Shown here: piece after piece, positions 42,335-54,963 of the stretch
Layout of the letters: each line of letters opens with the position of its first letter
Position numbering within the stretch: position 1 is the first letter of the stretch
Assembly (NCBI GenBank): GCA_036346405.1
Contig: CM070558.1
Coordinates: 930,001-994,000, forward strand
Origin: Phyllostachys edulis
Lineage: Eukaryota; Streptophyta; Magnoliopsida; Poales; Poaceae
Direction of reading: 5' to 3'
DNA: 64,000 nucleotides
Notes under the pieces: generated by a model
Database searches by the model: none
What the model saw: only the letters and a program-made list of their open reading frames with translations
What the model was told of the DNA's origin: nothing
Program-made: the position numbers and the translations under genes

Positions 42335-45300
42335 TGTGAGACCCTCAAATATTGGAATGTGCCGAATTAAAACTACACTGGTAGCATAATTCTTAATTAA
42401 GGAACAGTGCAATTCCTTATTAAAAATCATACTAGAAGCATAATCATAACAAGTAACAATTCCAACATTCAGGTTCCCGGATATATGTCATGCAATAGTT
42501 CCTAGGATTAGTGACCATTGCGCATATATCCTTAAACAACATTGCATTCATCACATACAAGTCATACATTCACATAATTATACATCAGATTACATGATTA
42601 ATTCGGTTGCTACAGTGCCGAATTTGCTACAGTAACAGATGACCTTGGGTCATCACAAAAGAACAACAGCGGAAGCAAAAATATAAACCACCAATGGCCC
42701 CATCACCCTGCAGGCTATTGCGTGTAGACTAGAACTAGCATCACTCGTTAGCGTCACCCTGATCGGCGCTAACGGGCATCTCATAAAGGTAACCATCTTC
42801 ACCTGCAACAAGAGGTCATAAAACCCTGAGTACGAAAGGTACTCAGCAAGTCTTACACAAACTAATAAAAGAAAGTGTTTGATAGAACCTATACAAAGGG
42901 ATAGAAAGTTTCATATGCATAAGGTTAGCAACAGAAGGCTTAATTGGTTCCATTTTGCATAAAGCTATACGCCTTCACCTACAGTACTAAGTTTTAGCAA
43001 AGCAATTTTTAATAAAGCAATTTGGACCAAAACAGTAATTAATGGAAATCATGAGCATAAATGGTAACAATACTAAATCACAATTCAATGGCAACCGTGC
43101 ATGACACCATCATGCCGAAATTATTCCCAATACCAAACTTAGAGCAAAATCTATACAGGTGACATCAATTCAAGTATCGTCCGTAACCGTGGACACGGCT
43201 ATTCGAATAGTTTTAAACCTTGCAAGGGTGTACATCTTTACCCACACGACTTAGTTAGCCCGTAAGCCTCCGGAATAATAGCACACTGCCTTTGGTATGC
43301 CGGCCGGGGAGACTAAGATTTGGTATTTTTCAACAAGTTGACACTATTGAGTTGGATGACCCATGTGAGACTAATCCCACTTAAACAACGACTGATAGCA
43401 TATATTCAACCGGGGCTCACATGTTGTACCGGGAATGCCGACCCAATCAATTTAATGCAAACTTGTGTTAGCCACACATATTAGACCGCAGTCGGGGCCC
43501 TGAAGGTACGTACATGTGATGGAACACATCTACGCCCTTACCCTGCTAAGAACATCTGATATGAATATAAGCTCCACATGGCATACGACACGGCCCGAAG
43601 ACTTAAGCATCTATGCCATATGAAATCAATACACATGTCCTTACTCTCCTGTTTCCAACTCAATAGCATTAACCCTTTACTTAACCAAACAGTGCCCATA
43701 CACCGCGTGTGGAAGTACGTTGGGGCTTGAATTGGTAGTCAGAGTTCAGTCCTTAATCAACCCAGACAAGACATTCACATTTCCCAATTCTCGTGCACAA
43801 AGGCACCATCACTAGCATCCACTTGTCCAGATTTGAATCAATTTAATAACAAGATCAAGGATCATTTCAGATTCAAATAAACTGAACAAGAATCAAAATA
43901 AATACAAGTTATTTGTTGTTCCCAGGTTTGACAAGATAAGCTTGTCAAACACTACCGTTCTATGGACTGCATGGCTAAGCCAAAATAAAACTAAGTATTA
44001 TAACATCACAGACTACCTTAGGTTGAGTGTATGATTGAATTCAAGATAAGCCACAAGTTCCAGGTATAACTAACTAAGAACAGAGCACAAATAATTTTTA
44101 GCAAAATTTGCATGCAACAGTTATCACTGCATTTTATAAATCTACAGTTCAAAAAGAGTAGGATCAATATGGTGCAGAGAGGTAGCTTGCCTTGATAGTA
44201 GTAAACAACCTCTTGCTCAGGTTCTGGTGGTTCAACAAAAGGCTCAATAAACTCAGAAGAACCAGTATCTAAAATCAGAAGAACCCAATGAACACAAGAA
44301 CTGACAGAGGACAAAATGAAAAAGAGTGCATGATCAAAATGATAATGCATAGGTAGCAATATGCTTAAGCTACATCTAACTTATTAAAGATCATAACCCA
44401 TATGTACCATCTAATGGCATTTACTACCCAGATTTTAAACTTAGCTTATAGCTATAGTATCAGGTTTTAGACACTAGAACAGGACAGCAACAAATAGTTC
44501 AATTATCTAGCTTAACTCTATACAAATGAAATACTACAGGATAGCTAAGTGTATATATATCAGTGCTGCGACCTACTACTCATTTAGGGCCATAAATAGT
44601 AATTTAAGACTTTGGACTTTTGTTGTTTGTTTTGTCGGTTGGACCAAACAACAAAACAGCAAAAGTCTAATTACCATTTTCAGCTAGTTTGAAAAGCTAC
44701 ACAAAGCAATTACTATGAAGGGGAGTAATTAATACCATGACCCATTACTGTTACCCTAATGGCTCGGTTCACTTGAGAGAAAAGGGCAGGTAGAGCTTTT
44801 GTCGGTTTAGACCAAAATAGCAAAAGGTCTCTGCCCAAATTTCGGCTACTTTAGAGTAATATACTAACCAAAGACCCTAAATGGAAATCAAGGCTATCTG
44901 GAGGGTGGTAAATACCATAAGTCCTTAACACTAACCCTAACTGCATAGTTAAAAAGGGAAAAGGAATATAACCCATTTGTCGATTTTGACCGACAATAAC
45001 TTAACAGAGAAGAAGTTAACAAAAGTAAATGAATTGATGACTCTAAAGTTTTAAGGAAATACTACTGGTGATGCTAGGGTTTATCTAGGACTTAAATAGG
45101 ATAACATATTGGTAAGAGAAATCTAAAGTTTTTGGAAAACGATATGAAAGACCGAAAAGTTATAATAACAACTTTTCAGTTAAACAAGATTGGAGCATCA
45201 CATGAACCAGTGAGTGCTGTGAGAGGGTTAGTGATGTTCTTAGAGAGCTAAAGTTAACAGAAGTAAAGTTCAGCTTACCAGCTAGGGTTTAGAGAAGAAA

Positions 45301-47000
45301 AGATCAAGTCAGCGTTTCGGGTCACGATAGTAAAGGTCCAAAACCCTAGTCTTTGGTCTACAAAAAGGAGAATGATGGATCTAAGATATAAAAGACATCA
45401 GGCACCTTCTTGATGGAAAAAGATGGACTTCAACTCACCCAGATGAGGTTTTCTACAAGGTGGTGCTTCACTGGCTCACTTTGGCAGACAAGAAACCCCA
45501 CGTCCAAACCTACAAGAGTTGCCCAAAACTTGCATTAGCAAAAGCTTTAAGCCTACTTGCAGTGGAACAAGGGTAAAGATAAAGAAGCTTCACTGGGAGG
45601 AAGACAAAGAATGAAGCTCTTCTTGGTCAACAATGGCAGAAGTCCCTTGACTAGGGTTTATATAGTGGTAAGACCCCTAGAGCAAACTGGAAACCTCCAG
45701 AAACGATGAGGTGGCCTCTAAGGATAATTATCTAGGAGAAATATCTTCATTTTGTACTGTACACCACCACCACGCCGGCGAGGAGGGTTGCACCGGTGCA
45801 CAGCACGCATGGGAGTAACAACAACCACGACAACCGGGTCCCGGCGGCACCACACCATGCAACAAGACGACAAACCTCGAGGTACAGCCACCGTTTGATT
45901 AGAATTGAGTGGCTGTGATGAGGAGGCAAATAATATACTGAAACGGTATCTTGCAACCTGGGCCGTGCGATTCCCCATGGGTGGCCACGATTGAGGGGAA
46001 GTCCAGAGTGGTCCGAACGGCACAATCCATATGAGCCGTCCGATTGAGCTTCAACGGCCCAAGATGCGATGCACGTGGGGGTGCTTCGGCCCAACGGGTC
46101 CATCGCCGTTAATTCGCGAACCAACGGCTAGGATTGAGGTGGGGTCCGGGCGGTCCGAAGGTCACATTGGATGTGGTCCACCCGATCTAAAATCAACGGT
46201 GGATCTGGGCTGGCATCTTCGGCCGGTCCGAACATCACACAGGATCTGATCCACACGTTGAGGATCTAACGGCCCACGTGTTTTCCATTTTTGGCCTTTT
46301 ACAGAGGATTTTGCCTGAGATCGCGCGCCGCTCATTTTTGATCCAACGGCCAAAATGCGAAGGTGGTTCGGAGTGGTCCGAACGGCCCACTGGATCTGGC
46401 CCGTTCGCGCGAAAATGGACGGCTGAGATGGGCTAGGAGTTTGGACGCGTGCGTGCGAACGTGACAGGGTTGAACCAGACCATGCGCACTGGGTTGGACT
46501 GAGTCGCTACAGTGCCGGGGCGGGTTTAGACCGAAAGGTTTGACCAGAACAATTCAAAACTACAAGAACTTTGACTGGGACTTTAGAAATATCAAATAAA
46601 TTTGTAAAATCATGAAATTTTGCGGAATTGTTACTGGGATGATATATTTCCCAAATAAATTTTTAAAACCACTGTTTCTACTTTAGAAATACAGAAATAA
46701 TTTATTTAAACCAACTAGGGTTTATTTAAACACAAATACTTTTCTAAAAATCAAAATAATTTCTAAAAATTCCACAAAAATTATTTTTGGCCATAATAAT
46801 TCATCTGGTTTTTAAATAAAATATCTCCCAGCCTTAATACCAACATTGAGTGGTGTTTCCTTTTGGAAATTTTGATCAAGTTGGAATTGGTAATAGAAAT
46901 TTGGGAAAATGGTTTGTAACATGTTGCCTAATTTGCCAAAATGAACAGTGATACTATGAACAACACCTAATTACTGTTTATTAGGGTTGAGGCTGTTACA
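42335..47000 (-). mobile_element. Long LTR-type element, near-perfect TSD TCGAG/TCAAG
   Basis: The element begins TGTGAGACCCTC and ends GGCTGTTACA. TCGAG precedes it (42330-42334) and TCAAG follows (47001-47005). On the minus strand it starts TGTAACAGCC and has a TATA box at 45657-45666, with repeated 'ggtccgaacg' and 'gatc-aacggcc' phrases (45990-46440) upstream of it. The motif gagtac-gaaag-gtactcagcaag is at 42828-42850. It aligns with the right part of 33302-38751. No gag or pol is present, so it is a solo LTR or a coding-free large derivative of 4.67 kb. Confidence 0.8.
45657..45666 (-). promoter_or_regulatory. TATA box of the reverse LTR-type element
   Basis: The minus strand reads CTATATAAAC followed by CCTAGTCAAG. 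Confidence 0.55.
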
Positions 47001-49872
47001 TCAAGCCTCACATCGCCAGCGAGTAGCGCGGGCATGAGCGCCACCGTGCGGCACGACGATGACGATCACTGTAGCCCATCATCAGTGTGCCTAATGGTGT
47101 TGTTAGGATTAATTAACCGCTTAACTATTTAGTTAATGTTAATGAGTCACTGACACGTGGGACCAAGCCGTTAAGTTAAATCAAAACGTTAACCCCACTA
47201 GAGTCTATGACATGCGGGCCCCACATCTTAAGTGCACAGTGAAAATCCCCGTGGACCCATGCACCACGCGCGTATAGACCTTCAGTCCACGCACTGTACT
47301 CGTGAACCCAGCCATTGACAGTGGGCCCCACATGTCAGTTAAACCAAAAATCCAATGGAAAATGGAAAATACGCTTTCAGTTATAACGAGAATGTGCTTT
47401 CTCTTCAGGGAGGTGTAAACTCCGCTAGAACAGATGCGAGAATACGCTTTCTCCGTTAGACAACGTATTCTTCATTTAAACTGGATTTTTCAAACCGACT
47501 AGATTAAAACCTTAATAACTTTTGCTACAAAACTCCAAATTAAGTGAAATTTGTCTCTAAATTCGTCTAAAATCATAATCTACCTGAATATGTGAAAATA
47601 TTTATTTTTGGTTACTGTTTATTTCGTTGAGTATTATTTAATTTGTTTTCGGCTCTTTTTAGACATCGATTATTCGGGTTGTTTTTGCGACGATCAATCC
47701 ACTGTACCTTCAGAACAGCAAGAGCAAGGCAAGCACCCCCTTTGATCATATTGATCCTAGTATTTTAATTATTGTACTTTGTTTTGCAAATCCTATTATG
47801 CATGCGTGTATTTCTCGTATGAAATTGCTATTATTGGGAAATTGGTAGTTGTAAATCCTACTTGCTGCGTATGTCTCCTCAAAATATTGATCTCTTACTG
47901 TTGTAACCTTTAGAATATGGGTTAGAAAATAGATAATGTCAATTGAGAATTTTTTTAGTACGATTGTTGTACAAATGCAACTAGCGCAATAGAATTTCTA
48001 AAAATTGATTCAAGGACAATATGTTAATTTGTGAATTTGGGAATATTTTGAAAAAGAACCAGAGGAGTTACCTCTATTATTTTATATGAAAATGACATGA
48101 AAACTTTAGTCTTTAGACACGGGAGAGAAATGTTGTATTATGAAAGAGTGAGGATTGTAACTCACTAGTAGATAGGGTAGGGTTCTCACCCGTAGTCGAT
48201 TAAAGACTGAAGCCAGCAAATAAGGGACTAAGACCTAATCGTACAACCATATGTGCTAGTATGGGACAGCCGTAGCTAACTAAGTTATCAAAATCTTAGC
48301 CTTGCATGATAGTAGGCAGGAGCGGTGCGCGCAATTTCTATTGCCGACACAAGTGCGAATGGCTCACTCCTACGGGTTTCTATCTGGGTGTAGTGAAAGA
48401 CTCACCTGACGGGTTTCTATCCGTCAAGTGAGGGACTCCTTATCGGGTTTCTATCCGGTAAGTGACGACTCCTCATACTACAGGTTTCTATCCGAGTAAC
48501 TGGGGATAATCGTTCGCAGGGCTAGTGCAGGTTTAGGATGTAACATCCCAAATCTGGGTTTGTGTTTCAAATGTAAGAAAATGAGAAGAAATAAAAATTT
48601 TCTTGCATCTTGAAGTTTTTGAACTTTTCTGTAATTCTTGTAAAGGAATTGTGGGAAATCAAAAACTCCAACCTCCAATTGACTAAAGTCATGACCTCCT
48701 TCTTGAGAATCTTGTGTTCAACCTTGGGAAATAATTTTCCTTGGTTCTAGGGATGTTGTGTGACACCTCTGAAAAATTTCATAATTTTTAGAAATTATTT
48801 GATAATTTTTGGAGGTTAGTCAAACTAGTTTGACTCTTGGTCAAACCCTAGAACATGCCTTGAGAAATTTCTGGAGAAAAATGCTTTGCATAAAAACCTC
48901 TGGAAAATTTATACAAGGTTTATCCTGGACTGAGGAACCTCCAGTCAAAATTTCAGAAGTTTTGGAGTTAGTTTGCTACCTCTAATAATTCTTCCAAGTG
49001 TCCAGCTCATTTCTAACCCTAGTCTAAGTCTTTGCTGTTGGGTTTGGGTTAGACCCGAGACAGCCTCAAGTTCTGGTTCGACCCAACCCTTTCCCGCTCA
49101 GCCCCGAGCCCTGTCAACCGTGCGATCGATCTCAGCTGTTGGATTTCCTTTCAACGCGCGAGATCTTCTGTGCCGTTCAGACCTCCCTATCTCCCCTGTT
49201 GATCTCAGCCATTGGTTGTAGATCCAACCGCTTCTGGTGCGTACCCCTTTGCGCTCGGTCTCTTTGATCAAACCGACCCGAGCCGGTTTCAAGTTCTTGA
49301 TCGTGTCTAACCAACTAAATGCACCGGGCTCGAGCCACTAAGGCGTGTGTGGTTTGAACCCATGGATCTTGATCCAACGATCAAGATTTCTTGTGCCGTT
49401 TGGACTTTCCGTTTGTCTTGTTCGATCTCAGCCGTCCAAATCTAATCGGACCGCCTAGATTGTTTCAAGCATTTGGAGCCCTCCAAACATTATGTTAAAT
49501 CTCGGCCGTCCATTTTCTATCCAGCCGTGAGTGGTTGGGGCTGTGCCTGTTTGTGGTTAAGCTCAACCCGTTCGCGCTCGTTGGACCCGAGCCACTTGGG
49601 CCCTTTGTCGCTGACTGGTGGGGCCCTCGCTCACTTGGTCAACTTCCTCCTCGGTCGCTGGCTCGCGTGCGCATGCCAGAGCGCCATGGCAGTGCAGGGT
49701 CACCTCCAGGGCACTCTGCAATGGCTCTTTGCCGCTAAGCATTTAATGCGCACTAGCTTTCGGTCCCAAAGTCCTCTTTCTCTGCTACCCCCTCTAACCA
49801 GTTCGTCCATGGCAGGGGCATGAGCCGAGCTCACCCGTGAGCTTTGCCTTTGCTAACCCTTTGCTCCTCCAG

Positions 49873-49882
49873 CTATATAAAG
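49873..49882 (+). promoter_or_regulatory. LTR TATA box
   Basis: CTATATAAAG lies 227-236 bp upstream of the conserved acceptor at 50109-50112. Confidence 0.65.
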
Positions 49883-50209
49883 CCCTCAACCTCTTCCTTG
49901 GATCCCTTTAAACACCTCCTTGGCTTAACCTAGCACCCTCTCTGCTTGTTGAGCTCAGGACACCCGAGAGCCCTTAGCCGCCATTGTTGGACCTTGAAGC
50001 TCCTTGGTGATGACAGTGCTCCAGTGGTTCTTCATCCTTTCCAATCGCATCACCTTGTGCCTCTCTTTACCCTAATCCTTTCCCCTAACTTGATTTTGGG
50101 TTGCTTTCACAGGAGCGGCCTAATTTCGGGTTTTGGATCTCCTCGACCGTGTTCATCCCTTTCCTTCCTCAGCTTCAGTAAGGGTTTCATTCTTCAATTA
50201 TTTGCTCAG

Positions 50210-52368
50210 TGTAGGACCAGAAAGGTGACTAGAGGGGGGGGGTGAATAGACGCTTTCTCTATTTTTCACCTCGATCAAACTCAACACTATTTTCACTCCA
50301 ATAGCTATGAAAAGCTATGAAGATCTGTATACAGGCATAGCGGATGACCTGTGTTGAATCTGATCAACCCCGAAGCACAAGACAAAAATACCTCACAACA
50401 GCAAGCACAAAATCCAAAGCACCCTCTCACGGCAGACCACAAGCAAGAACCAAATGTGGCTAAACGCACCACTAGCAATCAAGGCCACAGGAAGTGCCGC
50501 AACAACCAAACAGAGCAAACTAGCACACACAGAGAAAACAACAGTAAAACAAATCACTGGATCTTGATTTTTTTTCTCTGCTGGAGACTACAGGCTGCCG
50601 CTGCACCTTTGGTTTCAACGGGCGCACAACCAGCCACCAGAGACTGAGTTGGATCAGTGATGAAGGCCAAGCAAAAACTAATCACTACATGGATTGTTCA
50701 CTGCAAGCTGACCGACCGCACATACACAGCAGCGTGCCGCAGCAGTCCACATGCACAAGAAGAAAAGAATCAACGATCAACATAGCCGCCGCAAAGATTT
50801 TTGTGTCTGCTCACAAGACTCAACGCGCAGCCCAGGGGATCCAATTTCTACAGCCTCTGCAAGCCGCCGCCACCGCGTCTCATTTTCCCAGAGCCGCACA
50901 GGCGTAGCCACTAGCTCCTTTTTCTTTCAGCCAAGGAACAACTCGCCGCACAGGGGCTCCTAATTTTCTGCCGAGTTCGGCGGGCAGCAACAGGCCAACA
51001 CAACAATTTACACAGCTCCAACACGATGGGACAAGCAATAAAAAGAAGAGACACTGCAGCAAGGAATGAGTAGACAAGGCAATAAAAAACTAAATCAAAC
51101 TGCACACGCACAGGATTCAAGTGTGCACAAACCGAAGGACAAACAAAAGCTTACAGCCGATCCTAGGATAAAGAACTGAAGATTCGGTCTCAATAGCAAA
51201 ACCCCTTACACGCCGCCGCACAGGAAACTTGATTTCACCCGTAGAGACATCGATCAGAACTCAGTCGCATCATTGAGCAGACAACACAATAAAGAAGGTT
51301 AAAACTGCAGAAGCGAACTCGGGCAAACACAATCACAGAACCAAAGCGAGAAAAAAAACAATGTCTCACTCGATTTTTGTGTCTACCAACTGTAAATCTA
51401 TTTCTCCGGGAAACAAACCGCTGCACTGATGATTCAGTTTTTTTCAGGGCTACAGGCGTGCCACCACAACCCCTATTCTACGGGACAGAAACGAGGCACC
51501 ACCACCGAGAGCCATTTTTTTTCTCTCAGCAGCAACCCTAGAAGTCCTATCTCCAGATCCTTTTATATGGCAGCTACCCTAGAAGATTAACCCTATTGGG
51601 CTCCCTTAAGGCCCAACAATAACATGACACACACGCACACAAATTAAAGCGCCGTCTTCAATTCTCTTGACCTAATCCACTTCTTGACGCACCGTCTTGC
51701 GCCGCGGGTTGGCATTAGGTCATCAAGGCGATATTTGATAAAATTACCAAAATACCCCTTCTCAATCTTTTCCGAAGACCGAGTCCAATCCTGTTGAAGC
51801 AATCGCCTGCTCCGCCACGTGTAGATTGATCAACGGCTCCATGTCATCAAGTCTCTCCCGTCCGGATCCCACCGGCACCACTGAGCACTTGCAACGACTC
51901 CCGCGCCACTTGATCCAACCAGTCGCACCGAACTGCCCGTTTGGTCATCCTTATCCATTCTGCGCCATGCTTGAATTCATTGACCTCACCCGGCATCCTT
52001 GATCGTTCTGGACCTCAGCTCTCCAAGCTTAGTCCCGATCCTTCTCGCCGTTGACCGTCATTGACCTCCAAGCCACCTGCACAGCAATAGACAAGCAAAC
52101 ACGAATCCGAGAACAAGTTCTTCACAACTTGACCCACGTTAGTGAAAACATGCAATATGCAACACATATGCATTAACAAATATGGATATGACCTATCTCA
52201 AAATCAATTCACCACTTATATCAACATTCAGCACAAAAGCCGGTCAGACCACCACTGACCTGACAGATCTGAAACTTTGTCGGAAACACTTGAAACTTCA
52301 AACCAAAAGCACCATTGCCAATTGTTTCATCATCCTAAGATCATAAGCATATCCCCATGATATCCACA
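50210..52368 (-). mobile_element. Solo Sirevirus LTR, reverse orientation
   Basis: The plus-strand view begins TGTAGGACCAGAAAGG and ends CATGATATCCACA. These are the inverse of the LTR end (tttccggtcctaca) and LTR start (TGTGGATATCATGG) of the Sirevirus at 54964. Flanks are CTCAG (50205-50209) and CTCAA (52369-52373), a duplication with one change. A minus-strand TATA box (CCATATAAAAGG) is at about 51559-51570. No internal domain is present. At 2159 bp it is longer than the 1827-bp LTR of the full element. Confidence 0.87.
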
Positions 52369-54963
52369 CTCAAAGACCATCTCTAAGCCTTAATGGAGCT
52401 ATCCTTACCATTCTTTGGTCTTCTTTTTGCTCAAACCACTTTGTCTGCGTCATCTTCCTCGGCGCCGGCAGCTTCACCGTCGCTGGAGCTTCCCCGGCTG
52501 CCTCTGGTCCTCTCCTGTGCCAAGGTAACTTCTTGGCAGTCCTTAGAAGCTGTGGCACCGCTTCTCTAAACCGCTGCGGAGCTCCTTTGCGCTTTTTGTT
52601 TTCGGCCGTGCTTGTCGCCGCCGCTCTTCTCCGGCTCGTAGGCGTTCTAGGCCGCCGCCACCGTTGAGAGTGGGCCCAGTGTGTGCAAGGCTATAGTGCG
52701 CTTAGTGATGCCCTTGGTTTGCGCCGGCGAAGTCCTCATCGCCGGCGGTGAGGCCATCTTTTCCCTTGGTCTTTTTGTCGGACGAGGTTGGCACTGTGCC
52801 GTTGTCGTTAAGACAAAGATCTCTCGTTAATTGCTTTAATCATTGTTAATCATGGTTAGTAATTAATGCTGTCTTAATTCGGGCGTTTAATGTCGCTGAC
52901 CAGTGGCCCGCGCTCCATTAAAACACCCCCGTGCGCTTTAAAGCAGCCATGCGTGGCTTTAATGGTCACTAACAGTGGGGCCCACGTCTTTAAAAACCTC
53001 GGGCGTGTGCACTACGCCTTAGTTGATCCTGGACCGTTGATCTAGAGATCAACGGTCCTGATCAGCGTGGACGTTCGGACCACCCTATCGGCTCAAGTCG
53101 ATGTGGGTCGTCCATCTTTTGATCTGCGGCTCAGATTGCGTGAACGTTCGGACTGTCCGAATGTCACTTCAATCTTAGCCCTCCATCTTTAGATCAACGG
53201 CCCACGTTTGTTGAAACGTTCGGACCATCCGAACTTTTCTTCGATGTGGACCGTTGGATCTAATCCAACCGCTTCATTTGCAATTTGTGCGCGTGCATGT
53301 GCTGTGCTTCGGTGCGCATGGGCCGTTGGATTCAATCTCGACGGCCCATGCCTTTCCGCGTTGTTTTAGTTTTAAAGAAAAACCCGGTAAGCTTTAATTG
53401 TAAACTGAAAATTGTATTAAACTTTAAAATTGCATAACTAATTCATTTTAAATCCTTTTCAGTTGATTCAAATTTTGTTAGTTCTGGTTTCAACTAAGCT
53501 TTAATATAAAAATGGTTGTAAGCTTAGTTTTTCTGTAGAAAGTTGTGTTAGTAGATTTTAAATTAGGTTTAGCTTTATTTGTGCATTCAAAAAAATTCTT
53601 TTAACTTGAAAAATGCATAAGTAATTCTCTGTAGCTCCTTTTTGAGTGAAATCAACTTTGTTGGTTTCCTCTGTTAGTAAGCTTATTTGTAAAATAAGTT
53701 TTAGGCATGCCACTATATTTAGAAGTTTTGTAGTTGCATTTAACTTGTGCACTTTTTCATATCTTTGAAAAATCATAGAAAATGCATCCTAGCTCCAAAT
53801 GAGGTGAATCCAATTGTGTTGTTCATCTCATGGGGTGCTTTGTTTACCCTAAGAAAATTTCAGATGCAACACATCTCTGGAAATTTGTGCCAAAAATTTA
53901 ATTTCGGATGAATAGTTCCCGAGACGAATCTTCAGCCTTTTTCCAACAGACAGATTTTGTTTTGGCCATAACTTTTGCATTGAGAATCCAAATCAATTGT
54001 TTCTTGTTGCTGAATTCCTTAAAAATCATGCTCTTCCTGCTGTAAAAATTTCAGAGCTTTTGGTTGAAGTTGGTTTTTGAGTCTTTTTGGTGTTCTTCGT
54101 TCTTATCGGTTCTTTTCGTTCTTTTCGTTAGGTGCCGACGAGTTTATTGAGTTTGAAAGTGATCCTCTACAGCAAGAAAGCTACCAACAAGGCAAGCAAT
54201 TTGATCATACTAATCCCATTAATTTCAAAGTCTAAATATCTTGTTTGCAAAGTGTATGTATGCATTGCTCTATTTTGTTGTTAAACTATTGATCGATTAG
54301 TTGATCCTCTAGATGCATAATCTATAGGTAAATGTTTATCCTCTACTACTGAGCCTTGGATTATCTTGCTGTGATTAGAGTTCGCTAGATGAGCTCTTGT
54401 CACTTAGTAGTTTACGTGCTGATATTGCTTAGTCATGCTTAGCTACCGGTAGAATTGGGCGGTCATCGACTTAGTCGATGATCTTGATCACATAAATCTT
54501 ATTATTATTCCATTATATCCAGCACTTTGTGCTTTGTTAATTTGTAAAGTCAAAAACTGAAAATAAAATTGTTTTGGACTAGGGCACAATGGTTGTTGGT
54601 GTGATCTGTTGGTGTGAATGGAATGATGCCTAAGTCAACAAGGACCAAACATCTTGTTACACTAAACCAAGCAATTTTGCACACAAACCACACGAGGGGG
54701 ATATGGGACCTCTCTTGGCTAAGTACTTTGGGGGGTGTTAATTAATGAGTCGTTGGTGGTTGTTGTAAAGAAAAATATTTGTTGTTGGGAAAGGAGGGGA
54801 GCACCCGTAGTTGCTTAGGCTGGGCCGGTGCATCCTACTCTTCGTGTGGGTCCTTAGTGGGAGCCCATAACGGCGGTCGGCTAGGTGATAACCCCCATAC
54901 GTGCGACTCTTAATTAGCACAATCCATTGGAAATGTCTCGTAGGACTTAGCCATGCCGGCATA

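Larger units (their letters stand above)
40702..48538 (+). mobile_element. Forward long LTR (TATAACATCCC start), holding a nested element
   Basis: The start TATAACATCCCAAAATCC is the TGTAACATCCC type with one change. A TTCGGACCATCCGAA palindrome lies at 41281-41295, a TATA box at 41643-41650 and a splice acceptor (cattcacag) at 41873-41881. The reverse element at 42335-47000 interrupts it. Text resumes at 47006 with 'ggcaagca ... tttgatcatat' (about 47728) and the tandem 'cgggtttctatccgt' repeats at 48380-48495. Another forward LTR enters at 48539, so the right end is not seen. No coding capacity is seen. Confidence 0.65.
48539..54963 (+). mobile_element. Forward long LTR (TGTAACATCCC start), holding Sirevirus insertions
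   Basis: The LTR starts TGTAACATCCCAAATCTGGG. It has a TATA box at 49873-49882 and an acceptor (tgctttcacag) at 50102-50112. A solo Sirevirus LTR (50210-52368) interrupts it. The text from 52369 to 54963 continues the LTR with three TTCGGAC-type sites (53072-53234) and the 'ggcaagca ... tttgatcata' phrase at about 54191, shared with the LTR at 40702. At 54964 a Sirevirus enters next to 'cttagccatgccgg'. The LTR exceeds 4.2 kb without its insertions. No protein-coding gene is seen. Confidence 0.68.

Noticed and set aside
45718..46124. Overlapping minus-strand ORFs of 101 and 125 residues
   Set aside because: They lie in the U3-like repeats of a long LTR and show no protein motif.
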